A stretch of DNA of 64,000 nucleotides from an uncultured Gammaproteobacteria bacterium (GTDB lineage: Bacteria; Pseudomonadota; Gammaproteobacteria; HK1): NCBI GenBank assembly GCA_958295465.1, contig OY282353.1, forward strand, positions 4,083,001-4,147,000, in the 5' to 3' direction. The first letter of the stretch is position 1. Every line of letters begins with the position of its first letter. A program made the position numbers and the translations under genes. The notes beneath the pieces were generated by a model. That model worked only from the letters and a program-made list of their open reading frames with translations. It did not search any database and was not told the origin of the DNA. Positions 30,262-40,156 of the stretch are shown piece by piece.

Positions 30262-31428
30262 TTGGATCAGAACGTTCCCGGAGCCGGCGTATGCTTCGTC
30301 ATCCCGACGTACAACGAGGCATCCGACATCGTACCGCTGCTGCGGCGGCTGACCGGGCTGTACCGGGACGCGGACACCACCTTCCTGATCGTCGACGACG
30401 AAAGCCCGGACGGCACCGCCCGCCTGGCCCGGGAGTTCGCCGCGTCCGATGATCGCGTCCGCCTCCTGGAAGGCCCCCGGCGCGGATTCGGACAGGCCTA
30501 CGTGCGGGGCATGATCCACGCTCTGGACACCCTGGGCGCGGACGTGGTCGTGCAGATGGACGCCGACTTCTCCCATGACCCCGCGGACGCGGCAAGGCTG
30601 CTGGCCCGCCTCGCGGGCGGCGATCCCGGGCGGAGCCTGCCCCCGCAGGTGTCAGCGGGAGGGGGGGCGGACGTGGCGATCGGCAGCCGCTACGTCGCCG
30701 GCGGTTCGCTCGACCCGCGCTGGCACGTTGGACGGAGGCTGCTGTCCCGATGGGGCAACCGCTTCGCCCGGTGGGTCGCCGGGGTGCGGGGGGTGCGCGA
30801 CTGCACCGCCGGCTTCAAGGCGATCCGGGCGGACGCGCTCCGGGCCGCGAAGGTGGGGGACATCCGGGTGCGGGGCCATACGTTCCAGGTGGTGCTCCTG
30901 CACCGCCTGATCCACGCCGGCGCGCGGGTCGTGGAGGAGCCGATCCATTTTCGCGACCGCGAGCATGGACAGACCAAGCTCGGCATCGGGAGCATCCTGG
31001 AATTCTTCTACAACATCTGGTGGCTGCGCCTGGCGAGCCATCGCACCCTCGTCAAGTACGGCCTGACCGGCCTCGTCGGCGCGCTGGTCAACCTCGGGTC
31101 GTTCCAGATCCTCCTCGAACTCGGGCTGCACAAGTTCCTGGCGTCACCGATCGCGATCGAGGTGTCGATCGTCTCGAACTTCCTGATGAACAACTACTGG
31201 ACCTTCGCGGATCGGGCCATGCTCGGCCGAAAGCGCATCCGCGGCCTGAAATACAATCTCGTCGCATTGGCGGCGCTTGCCTTGAGCTACGCCACGTTCG
31301 TCGCCCTGTCGATCCCGTTTCCGCAAGCCTCGCCGGTGCTGCTGCAGGCCTGCGGCATCGCCCCGGCCGCGGCGTTCAACTATTTCATGAACTCCTACTG
31401 GACGTTCCGCCCCGCGCCGCAGCCATGA
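30262..31428 (+). CDS. Polyprenyl-phosphate mannose synthase fused to GtrA
   Basis: 388 aa. Residues about 8-250 are a GT2 domain of the Dpm1 type: CFVIPTYNEASDI, the acid pair LIVDDESPDGT, QMDADFSHDP with the DxD, IGSRYVAGG, CTAGFKAIR and HFRDREHGQTKLG. Residues about 262-383 are a four-helix GtrA domain with FLMNNYWTFADR and FNYFMNSYWTFR. By family it moves mannose (or another hexose) from GDP-sugar to a polyprenyl phosphate, and GtrA is thought to help flip the product. This matches the architecture of the Pyrococcus furiosus Dpm synthase. It should supply donor for the GT-C enzymes nearby; the sugar is inferred. Confidence 0.9.
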   Translation: MDQNVPGAGVCFVIPTYNEASDIVPLLRRLTGLYRDADTTFLIVDDESPDGTARLAREFAASDDRVRLLEGPRRGFGQAYVRGMIHALDTLGADVVVQMDADFSHDPADAARLLARLAGGDPGRSLPPQVSAGGGADVAIGSRYVAGGSLDPRWHVGRRLLSRWGNRFARWVAGVRGVRDCTAGFKAIRADALRAAKVGDIRVRGHTFQVVLLHRLIHAGARVVEEPIHFRDREHGQTKLGIGSILEFFYNIWWLRLASHRTLVKYGLTGLVGALVNLGSFQILLELGLHKFLASPIAIEVSIVSNFLMNNYWTFADRAMLGRKRIRGLKYNLVALAALALSYATFVALSIPFPQASPVLLQACGIAPAAAFNYFMNSYWTFRPAPQP

Positions 31429-31629
31429 AGCGCGACAAGATCCCGGCAGCCGGCAGGAGTGGGCGGGCGGGACGGCCTCGACCCCGCCCGGGCAGTATCG
31501 GATCGAGGTTTCGGGACTGCTGCCGGGGGACGAACGGACGAAGCCCTGAACCGCCATGTAGCCGAAATGGTCCGGATTGCCCGTTTGAATGAAAGATGAA
31601 ACGCCGAGGTCGCCGGCCCGGTAGCACGT

Positions 31630-33069
31630 TCATTCCCGATGCGCGCCGTCCGGAGCCGCGCCTCTCCCGAAGTCGTCGTCGAACCTCACGATGTCGTCTT
31701 CACCGAGGTAGTCCCCGACCTGCACCTCGATCACTTCGAGCGGCGCATCGCCGGGGTTGCCGAGGCGATGCCGGCTCCCGCGCGGGATGTACGTGGACTG
31801 GTTTTCGGACAGGGTCAGATCGGATTCGCCGCACGTCACCCGCGCGGTCCCGCGAACGACCACCCAATGCTCCGATCGGCGCCGGTGCATCTGCAGGGAA
31901 AGTCGGGCGCCCGGCTTGACGGTGAGCCGCTTCACCTGGTATCCGTCCCCGGTCTCGATCGTCTCGAACGATCCCCACGGACGGTAGACGCGCCGGTGGG
32001 CCTGGGGCTCCGGGCGGGAGAGCGCCCTGATGCGCCCGACGGCGTCCTTCACCCGCTGGGCTTCGTCCCAGTCCGCCACGAGCACCGCGTCCGCGGTTTC
32101 GACGACGATCAGCCGATCCACGCCCACCGTCGCCACCAGCCGGCCGGAGGCGCGCACCAACGAATTGGTGGTGTCCATCGCGACGACGTCGCCGGCCAGT
32201 GCGTTGTTGCCGCCGTCCACGGCGCTGACGGCGTGGAGCGCCGGCCAGGAGCCCACGTCGCTCCATCCGGTGTCCAGCGGTACGACGGCGGCTTCGCCGG
32301 TTCTTTCCATGACCGCGCGGTCGATCGAGACGGCGGGGGCGCGCGCGAGTTCCGGCCCCGGCCGGAAGAAGTCGAGGTCCGCCGAACCCGATTCGACCGC
32401 GGCCCGGCAGCATTCCAGGACCGCCGGCGCATGATGCGAAAGCGCCGCGGCCCAGACGCTCGCCCTGAACAGGAACATGCCGCTGTTCCAGAGGAATTCG
32501 CCCGATTCCACGTATCTCCCGGCCGTTGCGCGATCCGGTTTCTCGACGAATTCCGCGACGTGACGCACGGGGCCGTCCAGCGTTTCCCCGCCGCGGATGT
32601 ATCCGTAGCCGGTTTCCGGCGACGACGGCGGGACCCCGAACGTCACCAGACGTCCCGCCGCTGCCGGGCCGAGTCCGGCCACGACGGCCTCCCGGAACCG
32701 GCCGGCGTGCTCGACGTAGCCGTCGGAGGGCACGACGAGCAGCACCGGATCGTCCCCTGCGCCAAGTGCGTGGCAGGCGGCGAGCGTAGCGGCGGGCGCG
32801 GTGTTGCGGGGCGTGGATTCAAGCAGCATGGTGCTCCAGGAGCACCCGATCTCGCGGCACTGCCCGGCCGCCAGGAACCGGTGTTCCTCATTGCAGACAA
32901 TACAGGGGTCCAGGGCGTCTTCCAGCGGGGCCAGGCGCAGCAGCGTCTCCTGCATCATCGAGCGGCTGCCCGTCAGGGCGAGGAACTGCTTCGGATGGAG
33001 CTCGCGGGAGAGCGGCCACAGCCGCGTACCCGAACCGCCCGCCAGCACCACCGGGAGGATCCGCGTCAT
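31630..33069 (-). CDS. manC: Mannose-1-P guanylyltransferase/Man-6-P isomerase ManC
   Basis: A bifunctional 479-aa enzyme that makes GDP-mannose. The N-terminal nucleotidyltransferase has VVLAGGSGTRLWPLSRELHPKQFL, FVEKPDRATA and FLWNSGMFLF. The C-terminal cupin has RPWGSFETIETG, KPGARLSLQMHRRRSEHWVVV, YIPRGSRHRLGNPG and LEVIEVQ(V)GDYLGEDDIVRFDDDFGR. It converges with the synthase gene across 201 bp and supplies its likely substrate. No phosphomannomutase (algC/manB) is in the window. Confidence 0.96.
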   Translation of the reverse strand: MTRILPVVLAGGSGTRLWPLSRELHPKQFLALTGSRSMMQETLLRLAPLEDALDPCIVCNEEHRFLAAGQCREIGCSWSTMLLESTPRNTAPAATLAACHALGAGDDPVLLVVPSDGYVEHAGRFREAVVAGLGPAAAGRLVTFGVPPSSPETGYGYIRGGETLDGPVRHVAEFVEKPDRATAGRYVESGEFLWNSGMFLFRASVWAAALSHHAPAVLECCRAAVESGSADLDFFRPGPELARAPAVSIDRAVMERTGEAAVVPLDTGWSDVGSWPALHAVSAVDGGNNALAGDVVAMDTTNSLVRASGRLVATVGVDRLIVVETADAVLVADWDEAQRVKDAVGRIRALSRPEPQAHRRVYRPWGSFETIETGDGYQVKRLTVKPGARLSLQMHRRRSEHWVVVRGTARVTCGESDLTLSENQSTYIPRGSRHRLGNPGDAPLEVIEVQVGDYLGEDDIVRFDDDFGRGAAPDGAHRE

Positions 33070-33813
33070 GGGGAGAACGTCCCGCGAGGGATCACGGCAG
33101 GCCGGACGCAGCGCCCGGACCCGCGCGCGGCGCGTCTCGATTCCGATCCGGATTCCTGCCCATGGTTCGCCATGCTGTCCAGGGAAGCGGCCGTTTGTTC
33201 GTTCATACTACCCGTTTACCGTATCCGCTTCCCCGATACGCGAGGGCGGGGGTGGTTCGTCCTCCGGCTCCGTGTCGAGACGCGGGTTCCGGCGTCGGGC
33301 GGCGGCCGGCCGCGCCGGAGCAGCCGGTTCTCCCCGGAAGACGTCCGAAACGGGAGGCGCTGCCGGCCGCTCGTCCGCACCGCCTTGGGGCAGGGCGGCG
33401 ACGAGGCCGGAAAAAGCGGGCGGAGCGGCGCGCGCGGTCGTCGAACGCGGAACGTCGGCATGGACGGGCAGGCGGAGGATGTTCCGGCGCATAAATGGGT
33501 TGAGCTGATTCGGGGACTAGAATTGTCCAAGAAACAACGGCTTGGCATCTTGAGAGTGCTGAAAACACATGAACGTATTTCTGGCCCGGTACAAGAACGT
33601 ACCCGCGTCGCACCGGGGTCCGCGAAGACCGGTTCCCTTGCGCTGAAGGGGAGCACTCCGATGGGCAAGGCGAGGGAGGGAAGGATGGCAGGCGGCGCGC
33701 GCCTCCCGCGGGCGCGGGCGTTGTCCCGCCCGTAGCGCAGGCCGAAGGCCCGCCACATGACGAAGCGGGCGGGGTGCCCGCACTTCCGGGGATGTTGAAC
33801 GCAGGGCGCGGGG
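33070..33813. other. Divergent intergenic region, no gene supported
   Basis: 744 bp between manC and the GT22 gene, unusually long here. It contains the region's only AT-richer patch (about 33490-33590), which probably holds promoters for the plus-strand gene. A short duplication of the downstream gene's start, GATGGGCAAGGCGA, is present at about 33659. Frames through it are antisense or low-complexity, and I do not call a gene. Confidence 0.5.
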
Positions 33814-35739
33814 ATGGGCAAGGCGAAAAGGGAAGGACGGACGAGGAAGGCACGCCGGGAGGAGCGGCTCCGGCCGCGCGGCCGGGCTTCGCCCGCCCCC
33901 TCGAAACCGCGCGAGCGCGGGTGGGCGCGGTTGCGCTCGGCGCTGGACGCCGCCCCGGACCTCCTGCTGCACCCGCAACCCCCCGTCGGACCAGTCTGGA
34001 AGCTGCTGTGGCCGGTGCTCGCGCTGGCGTTCGCGGCGCGCGCGGCCGTCGCCCTGTCCGGCGATTTCATCCTGCATCCGGACGAGCTCATGCAGTACCT
34101 GGAGCAGGGGCATCGCCTGGCCTTCGGCAACGGCATCCTCTACTGGGAATTCTTCTACGGCGCCCGCTCGTGGCTGACGCCTGCCCTGATCGCCGGGGTC
34201 CTGAAGCTGTTCGACGCCGCCGGCCTCGGCCAGCCGGTCTGGTACGTCGGCGGGGTCAAGCTGGTGTTCTGCGCGATCTCCCTGGCGATCCCGGCCGGGA
34301 TGTATTTCTTCGCGCGCCGGCACTTCGACGAGACCGCGGCGCGGGTGGCGCTGCTGGCCGGGGCCTTCTGGTACGAGCTGGTCGGCTTCGCCCACAAGCC
34401 GCTGACCGGGTTCACGGCCACCGCGGTGCTGATGGCGCTGCTCGCACTCTGCGTACGCCCGTCCCCGCACAGGCCGGGGACGGCCTGGCTGGCGGCCCTG
34501 CTGGCGGTCCTGGCGGGAGCCATTCGGATGCAGTACGCGCCGCTCGCCGTCGCGCTCCTCGGCCTGTACTTCCTGCGCGCCGGGAAGGGCGCGGCGCCGG
34601 CGCCGCCCGGGCCGATGACCGCTTTCTCAAGGAAGGGCACGACGCCGGGGGTGGGCGCAACGCCGGGAGAGGGAGGAACACCGGGGAAGGGCGTAGCGCC
34701 AGGGAAGGGGGTGACCGGGGCCAGGACGCAACTCGTTCTCGCCTCGGGCATGTTCTTCCTCGCGGTCGGGGTGTTCGATGCGCTCACCTGGGACGGCGGG
34801 CTGTTCCATTCGTATCTCACCAACGTCCGCTTCAACGTCGCGCTGAGCGGGGTCGGCGGCTCCAGCGACAGCCCGGCCTACCAGTACCTGTGGTGGCTGG
34901 CGCTCGCCGGTGCGGGCCTGAGCGCACTGTGCGTGGCGGCGGCGTTGCGCGATCTGCGCCGCTACGGGTTCCTGCTCTCCCTCGTCGCCCTGGTCCTGAT
35001 CCTCCATTCCGCGCAGGCGCACAAGGAGTATCGTTTCATCTTCGCGGTCATTCCGCTCTGGCTGCTTGTCGGCGCCGGCGTCGCAGCCCGGCTGGCGACG
35101 CCAGCCGCGCTGGCCTCGACGGCGACACCGGCCGCGCTCGACGCGCACGCTGCCGGCACGGGCCGCCGCCCGGTCCGGGTGTACGCCGTGGTGGCCGGCG
35201 CCGTGTTCGCGGGGGTCTCGCTGGCCGGAATCCTGAACGCCCTGCCCTGGCAGCACCGGGTGTACGAGGGCGCCTATACCCCGCAGGGCATCGTGATCCG
35301 GTTCATCCGCGACCAGGACCCGGTGTTCCGCGCCTACCGCCACCTCGCCGAAGCGCCGGGCGTCGACGGGGTATGGCATGTCGACCGCCACTACCACAGC
35401 CTTCCCGGCTACTACTACCTGCACCGGAAGATCCCGTTCTACGACGTGGCGACCGGATACGGCAACGAGATCCACAAGGACCCGGAGACGATTCGGGCCT
35501 CGGCCAGCCACCTCGTCTCCGGGGACCCGGACGTTTCCGTTCCCGGCTACACGCTGGAGAAGGCGTTCGGCGGCATCCGCATCCTGCGCCGCGAGGGGAA
35601 CGAACCCCCGATCCGCCGCTGGCGGGACTTCACCCCGACCATCACCGGGGAGCTCGACCACCGGCTCATGCGCCGGATCGACCCCGGTGCCCCGTCTCCA
35701 CCGGCCAACCTCGGGATCCGCTTCGCCGAGCCGGAGTAG
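33814..35739 (+). CDS. GT-C mannosyltransferase of the GT22 (Alg9/PIG-B-like) family
   Basis: 641 aa. A basic N-terminal tail is followed by about ten membrane helices. The first luminal loop has the GT22 signature HPDELMQYLEQGHRLAFGNG (about residue 89), whose Asp-Glu is the catalytic acid pair. The later motif AHKEYRFIFAVIPLWLL (about residue 406) matches the HKExRF block of Alg9, Alg12 and PIG-B. These eukaryotic relatives use dolichol-P-mannose. A Gly/Thr/Pro repeat (residues about 271-306, GTTPGVGATPGEGGTPGKG) is inserted between helices and is coded by a degenerate DNA repeat. The acceptor is unknown. Confidence 0.85.
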   Translation: MGKAKREGRTRKARREERLRPRGRASPAPSKPRERGWARLRSALDAAPDLLLHPQPPVGPVWKLLWPVLALAFAARAAVALSGDFILHPDELMQYLEQGHRLAFGNGILYWEFFYGARSWLTPALIAGVLKLFDAAGLGQPVWYVGGVKLVFCAISLAIPAGMYFFARRHFDETAARVALLAGAFWYELVGFAHKPLTGFTATAVLMALLALCVRPSPHRPGTAWLAALLAVLAGAIRMQYAPLAVALLGLYFLRAGKGAAPAPPGPMTAFSRKGTTPGVGATPGEGGTPGKGVAPGKGVTGARTQLVLASGMFFLAVGVFDALTWDGGLFHSYLTNVRFNVALSGVGGSSDSPAYQYLWWLALAGAGLSALCVAAALRDLRRYGFLLSLVALVLILHSAQAHKEYRFIFAVIPLWLLVGAGVAARLATPAALASTATPAALDAHAAGTGRRPVRVYAVVAGAVFAGVSLAGILNALPWQHRVYEGAYTPQGIVIRFIRDQDPVFRAYRHLAEAPGVDGVWHVDRHYHSLPGYYYLHRKIPFYDVATGYGNEIHKDPETIRASASHLVSGDPDVSVPGYTLEKAFGGIRILRREGNEPPIRRWRDFTPTITGELDHRLMRRIDPGAPSPPANLGIRFAEPE

Positions 35740-35745
35740 CGGAGA

Positions 35746-37857
35746 TCAATTTCCGGAGGACTTCGCCAGCTCTTCGAGCGCCTGGCGGGCCGGGTTGGAC
35801 GGGTCCCGATCGATGCGCAGGGATTCGCGGTACAAGGTCCTCGCCCTGCCGGTATCGCCCTTGCGCCACGCGATCCGTCCCTCCACGAAGAGCTCCGTCG
35901 CCCGCTGCTCCTTGCCACGGTCGTCCCCCGCGAGCTGCATGGCCTTTTGCAGGTACGTTTCCGCCAGCCGCAAGGGCCGGTCGCCTCCCTGGCTCGCGAG
36001 CGCCTTGGACATGCCCATCAGCGACCAGTAATTGCCTTCCGCCAACGGCAGGACGTCCGCGGCGTAATCGTCCAGCGCGGACCGGGGGTCCACCTGCGCC
36101 AGACCCAGGTATTCCCCGTAGCCTCTCATCATTTCATTGCGGTGCACGGCGCTCGGCAGGTCCTTCGGCTCCGGCATCGTGACCAGTTTCCTGAAGAGCT
36201 CCCTGGCCGCGTCGTTGGCCCGGATCTGGATGCGCCCCGGTCCGATCTCCCTGTAGACCTCGACGAAGAATCCGAGATGCGCGAGCCCCGCGGCCGAGAA
36301 GGCCGGGCCGAACCACAGTGAATACACCGGTTCCTCCGTCTCCCGGAGAAACTCGGCCCAGCCGGCGGTCTTCTGCTGCGTGGTGGACAGGGGCTCCACG
36401 ACCCGATCGGCGAAGACCAGGCCGTGGTACTCGAGCAGCCGGAGGTCCGGGCGCCGGCCTTCCACCCAGTGGAGATAGGTCATCGGACCCACGAAGGGGT
36501 CCGCGTACAGCACGAAAGCCCCATCCTTCCCGGCGGCGTCGAGCATCGCCTGGGCCTGCTCCTCCGCGAACCGGTCGTGGGGCCGGTAGTTGACCCTCCC
36601 GTTCCAGACGCCCAGTGCCGCCACCGCGAGCGCACACACGGCGCAGGCCACGGGCAGCAACGGCCCGGCGCCCTCGCGCCCGCGCCGCGCCAGCGCGTGC
36701 AGACCGTGGTGCAGGCCGTAGCCCAGCCACAGCGCGAGGATGCCGTAGGCGACCAGCGGATACGGGCGGAAGGTGTAGATCCTCAAGGGTTCGTAGTTGA
36801 AGCCGAGCAGGGCGACGAGCAGGAAGCTGCTGGCCGCGAAGGCGAGCACTTCGCAGGAGAGCCCGAGACGCCAGCCGCTCCGGTACGACGCGAACGCGCC
36901 CCACAGCGCGACGAGACCGCCCACGATGCCGAGCTGCGACAGCGCCTGCGTCGCGAAGTGTCCGGCATAGAGGAACTTGTCGGCGAGACCGGCGTTGACG
37001 TTCTTGTCGATGTGCCCGTAGATGCTGCGGTCGACGAAGGAGAGGAACTCGCTCCAGGACCCGATGGGTCCCAGGAAGTTGATCGGCAAGGGCTGGTTCG
37101 AGCGCCAGACCATCCAGGCGTAGAGGGCGGCGGCGGGGAAGGCAGCGGCCGGGACCAGGTAGTGGAGCCGGCCTCGGAAGTCCTTCCCCGCCGCGACGGC
37201 CCAGGCGAGGAAGAGGGGGCTGGCCAGGATCAGCAGCGGATAGTGGTTGGCGAGGCCCAGGCCGTACACCGCCGCGGACGCGACCCACAGCCGCGTGCTG
37301 CGCCTCTGCGCCGCCTCCTGCACCAGCGCCAGGGTGAGGAACACCACCGCGGTGTTGGTGGTGTAGACGTCGGCGATGATCGCCTGGGACCAGAAATGCT
37401 CGGAGACCGCGAAGGCCGCGCCGGCGAGGATCGCGGCGGGCCGGTTGCCGGTGCGGCGCAGCACGATCCAGGCGATGCAGGCGCAGGTGAGCGCACCCAT
37501 CAGGCCGCTCAGCGCATGTACCCGCCAGGCGACGCTGCCGAAGGGGACGAGGGAGGCGAGCCAGCCGAGCGCGATGTAGAGGGGATAGCCGGGCGGGTGG
37601 GCGACGCCGGCGAAGGTTGCGGTGGTGATGAACAGGCCGTCGTCCTCCAGCATCACGGTGCGCGGAGTGGAGGCGGCGTAGAGGACGAGCACGCCGGTGA
37701 AGAGCAGCGCGAGGCCGAACAGGTCCGGTCGGGGACGGAGCGGGTGCAGCTCGGGGAGCGACAGACGAATCAGCGGTTCGCGGCGTTGCGGCGGCGGTTG
37801 CGGCGGTGATGGCTGCCTCGCCGGCCTGCCGGCCGATCTCCGTTTCTTTCGGCCCAT
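35746..37857 (-). CDS. GT-C protein with DUF2723 (GT117/TMEM260-like) and TPR tail
   Basis: 703 aa from ATG 37857, which has a good GGAAGG site. After a basic tail come about twelve helices with the DUF2723 signature LEDDGLFITTATFAGVAHPPGYPLYIALG (acidic pair, then HPPGYP). Residues about 600-700 form TPR-like helices. The animal relative TMEM260 is a protein O-mannosyltransferase, while bacterial homologues are mostly unstudied. The gene ends 6 bp from the convergent GT22 gene. The upstream open frame to 37917 is not needed. Confidence 0.85.
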   Translation of the reverse strand: MGRKKRRSAGRPARQPSPPQPPPQRREPLIRLSLPELHPLRPRPDLFGLALLFTGVLVLYAASTPRTVMLEDDGLFITTATFAGVAHPPGYPLYIALGWLASLVPFGSVAWRVHALSGLMGALTCACIAWIVLRRTGNRPAAILAGAAFAVSEHFWSQAIIADVYTTNTAVVFLTLALVQEAAQRRSTRLWVASAAVYGLGLANHYPLLILASPLFLAWAVAAGKDFRGRLHYLVPAAAFPAAALYAWMVWRSNQPLPINFLGPIGSWSEFLSFVDRSIYGHIDKNVNAGLADKFLYAGHFATQALSQLGIVGGLVALWGAFASYRSGWRLGLSCEVLAFAASSFLLVALLGFNYEPLRIYTFRPYPLVAYGILALWLGYGLHHGLHALARRGREGAGPLLPVACAVCALAVAALGVWNGRVNYRPHDRFAEEQAQAMLDAAGKDGAFVLYADPFVGPMTYLHWVEGRRPDLRLLEYHGLVFADRVVEPLSTTQQKTAGWAEFLRETEEPVYSLWFGPAFSAAGLAHLGFFVEVYREIGPGRIQIRANDAARELFRKLVTMPEPKDLPSAVHRNEMMRGYGEYLGLAQVDPRSALDDYAADVLPLAEGNYWSLMGMSKALASQGGDRPLRLAETYLQKAMQLAGDDRGKEQRATELFVEGRIAWRKGDTGRARTLYRESLRIDRDPSNPARQALEELAKSSGN

Positions 37858-38269
37858 GTCCTTCCGGCCCCTCGTAGTCACGTTCGGATTCCGCCGGTCA
37901 ACGGGACGGCGCGACAACGGCGACTCCCGCCCACTCTCCGAAGCAAGGTTCCCCAGCTCGATTCTGCGGATATTCTGGCGTCTCGAGCGTCGGATCGCGG
38001 TGATTTTACGGATGTTTTCCGGGTGTTGGCGGGAATCGCCGGCGTAGCGGCAATGCGCCGTGATTGCTCCTCATCTCCTCGGGCGAGAGGAGCCGTGGCG
38101 GTCGCCCGCGGGCGGGCACGACACCACCGGCGGCGTCAAGGGCGCGAAGCTCCGAAGCGGGACCTTCGACTCCGTCGGGAAATGCGCATGGTTCAGGGCC
38201 GAGCCGGGACTCGGATCCGGCCACGGGGCGATCCGTCGCATCGCTCCGTTCATGAAGGGCACGGCGTAT
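37858..38269. other. Intergenic region between two GT-C genes
   Basis: 412 bp between two minus-strand genes, enough for a separate promoter for the DUF2723 gene. The AT-richer patch near 37960-38030 is the best candidate. No gene and no clear terminator are seen. Confidence 0.45.
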
Positions 38270-40156
38270 TCAACGATCGGCCGCCTGGCGCAGGATCGTC
38301 AGCGCCGATTCGCGCAAGACCCGCACCGGTTCCAGGGCCGGCTCCAGCGCGAGGGCCCGGTCGAGGCTTTGGAGGGACTCCTCGTAGCGCCCGAGACGAA
38401 ACAGGGCGTCGCCCATGCCGGCGTGAGGCATGGCGTTCCCGGCATCCGTCTCCATCGCGGCGCGATAGTGTTCGAGCGCCTCCTCGAAGCGACCCTGCTT
38501 CCTGAGCGACTCCGCGAGGTTCTGGAGGACGATCGTATGGCGCGGGTCGAGCGTGAGGGCATGGCGCAAGCGTTTCTCCGCCTCGTCGAGCCGGCCCATC
38601 CGCACGAGCGCGGCGCCGGCGTTGGCATGCGCCTTGACGTCGTCCGGGGCCTGTTCCACGGCGATACGAAAAACGGCCAGTGCCTCCTCCGGGCGTTGCG
38701 CCTCCAGCAGTGCGGTGCCGAGATTGCCTTGAGCGCCCCGCGCGGTGGGGTTGTGCGAAACGACGTGGGTGAAGAAGGTCACCTCGTCCCGGTAGAGCTC
38801 CGCCTGCCGCCAGGTCAGCGCCCCGAGGACGATCAACACCACCCCGGCGATTCCCGTTGCGCCCTTCCGCCCCACCTCCGGTAATTGGCCCGCGCCGTGC
38901 GCGGCGGCGCCGGCGAGCACCGCCATCAACCCGATGCCGGCCAGGTACTGGAAGCGGTCCGCGACGAAGGAGAACTGCATGTAGCCGTAGTCCACGAAGC
39001 CCAGCACCGGCGCGAGCGTCACCGTGAAGAACAGCGCTCCGGCCAGCGGTCCCCGGCCGATCCGATGCCGGATGAGCCAGAGCGTCGCCGCCACGGCCGC
39101 GGCGGCGATGACGTACCCCCAGGCGAGCGGGTTTGCGGCGCCCACCTCCCAGTGCGGATAGATGATGATGAGATCGGCCGGCCACAGCAGCTTGCCGGCG
39201 TAGAACCACAAGGCGTGCGCCGCGATCAGCAGCCGCTCGACGGGCGGGTAGCCGAGGGAAAGGGGCTCCCTCGCGTTGTAGAACGACAAGTCCGCGACCG
39301 TGATGGCCAGCCCCGCCGCGAAGAAAGGCGCGAGCCGGAGCAGGTCCGCACCGGTCACGCGGCCCCGTTTCCACCACTGCACGATCAGGAGCGCCGCGGG
39401 CAGGGTGACCGTGATGGATTTGCTGAGCATCGCGAGCACGTACAGCGCCAGCGCCAGGAAATAGTGCCTCCGCAGGAAGCCGCGCCTTCCGGGAAGGTGG
39501 TCCCTCTCCGAAAGGCGGTGCGATTCCCGGAAGGGAGCATCCCCATGGGAGGTGGCGCCTCCGACCGTGTCCGGTGGCTCCCCCGTGAATCGCACCCAGG
39601 CCAGGAACGCGGCGAGGTAGAACAGCCCCGAGAGCAGGTCCTTGCGTTCGATCACCCAGGCGACGGATTCGACGTGCAGGGGATGGACGGCGAACACCGC
39701 GGCGAGGAGCCAGGCGCCGGGCACGGCCAGCCGCCCCGCCAAGCGCCAGAGGAGCAGTGTATTGGCGAGGTGCAGTGCAACGTTGACGGCGTGGTAGCCG
39801 GCCGGGGCGAACCCCCACAGCTTGTGCTCCAGCCAGAAGGTCGTATAGATCAGTGGCCAGTAGTGTCCCTCGTTCTCGATGGCGCGGGGAGAGGACCAGA
39901 TCCGCCACAGACCGGACAGTTCCCGGACCGCCGCGGCCTCCGTGAACGCTTCGTCGTCCCAGACGAAGCCGGCGAGGAAGGCGGGGTAGTAGCTGCCGAT
40001 CACCAGCAGGCCGAGGACCAGGGCGGCCAGGACGCCCTGCCGGGTGAATCCGCGGTCCGCGACGCGGGCCGGGGCCGGCAGCGGGACGTCCCGCCTCGGC
40101 GCCGCCCGCCCGCGCCGCGCCCTTCGTGTCTTCTTTTCCCTGCCCGCCTTTGCCAT
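38270..40156 (-). CDS. TMTC-like GT-C mannosyltransferase with C-terminal TPRs
   Basis: 628 aa from ATG 40156. The first loop has FLAGFVWDDEAF (the WDD acid pair), and the HPLHVESVAWVIERKDLLSGLF block is diagnostic for TMTC proteins. The DUF1736 segment is LSFYNAREPLSLGYPPVE. Residues about 440-625 are five or so TPR units (NLGTALLEAQRPEEALAVFR...). Vertebrate TMTC1-4 O-mannosylate cadherins using Dol-P-Man. An extra low-complexity loop lies near residues 195-228. Two upstream ATGs (40189, 40219) are possible starts. Confidence 0.87.
   Translation of the reverse strand: MAKAGREKKTRRARRGRAAPRRDVPLPAPARVADRGFTRQGVLAALVLGLLVIGSYYPAFLAGFVWDDEAFTEAAAVRELSGLWRIWSSPRAIENEGHYWPLIYTTFWLEHKLWGFAPAGYHAVNVALHLANTLLLWRLAGRLAVPGAWLLAAVFAVHPLHVESVAWVIERKDLLSGLFYLAAFLAWVRFTGEPPDTVGGATSHGDAPFRESHRLSERDHLPGRRGFLRRHYFLALALYVLAMLSKSITVTLPAALLIVQWWKRGRVTGADLLRLAPFFAAGLAITVADLSFYNAREPLSLGYPPVERLLIAAHALWFYAGKLLWPADLIIIYPHWEVGAANPLAWGYVIAAAAVAATLWLIRHRIGRGPLAGALFFTVTLAPVLGFVDYGYMQFSFVADRFQYLAGIGLMAVLAGAAAHGAGQLPEVGRKGATGIAGVVLIVLGALTWRQAELYRDEVTFFTHVVSHNPTARGAQGNLGTALLEAQRPEEALAVFRIAVEQAPDDVKAHANAGAALVRMGRLDEAEKRLRHALTLDPRHTIVLQNLAESLRKQGRFEEALEHYRAAMETDAGNAMPHAGMGDALFRLGRYEESLQSLDRALALEPALEPVRVLRESALTILRQAADR

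Noticed and set aside
31639..33735. 698-aa plus-strand frame over manC
   Set aside because: Antisense to a clear bifunctional ManC. Such long antisense frames are common at this GC content.
33203..34136. Minus-strand frames upstream of the GT22 gene
   Set aside because: Pro/Arg-rich, no family, no ribosome site; antisense to the GT22 5' end.
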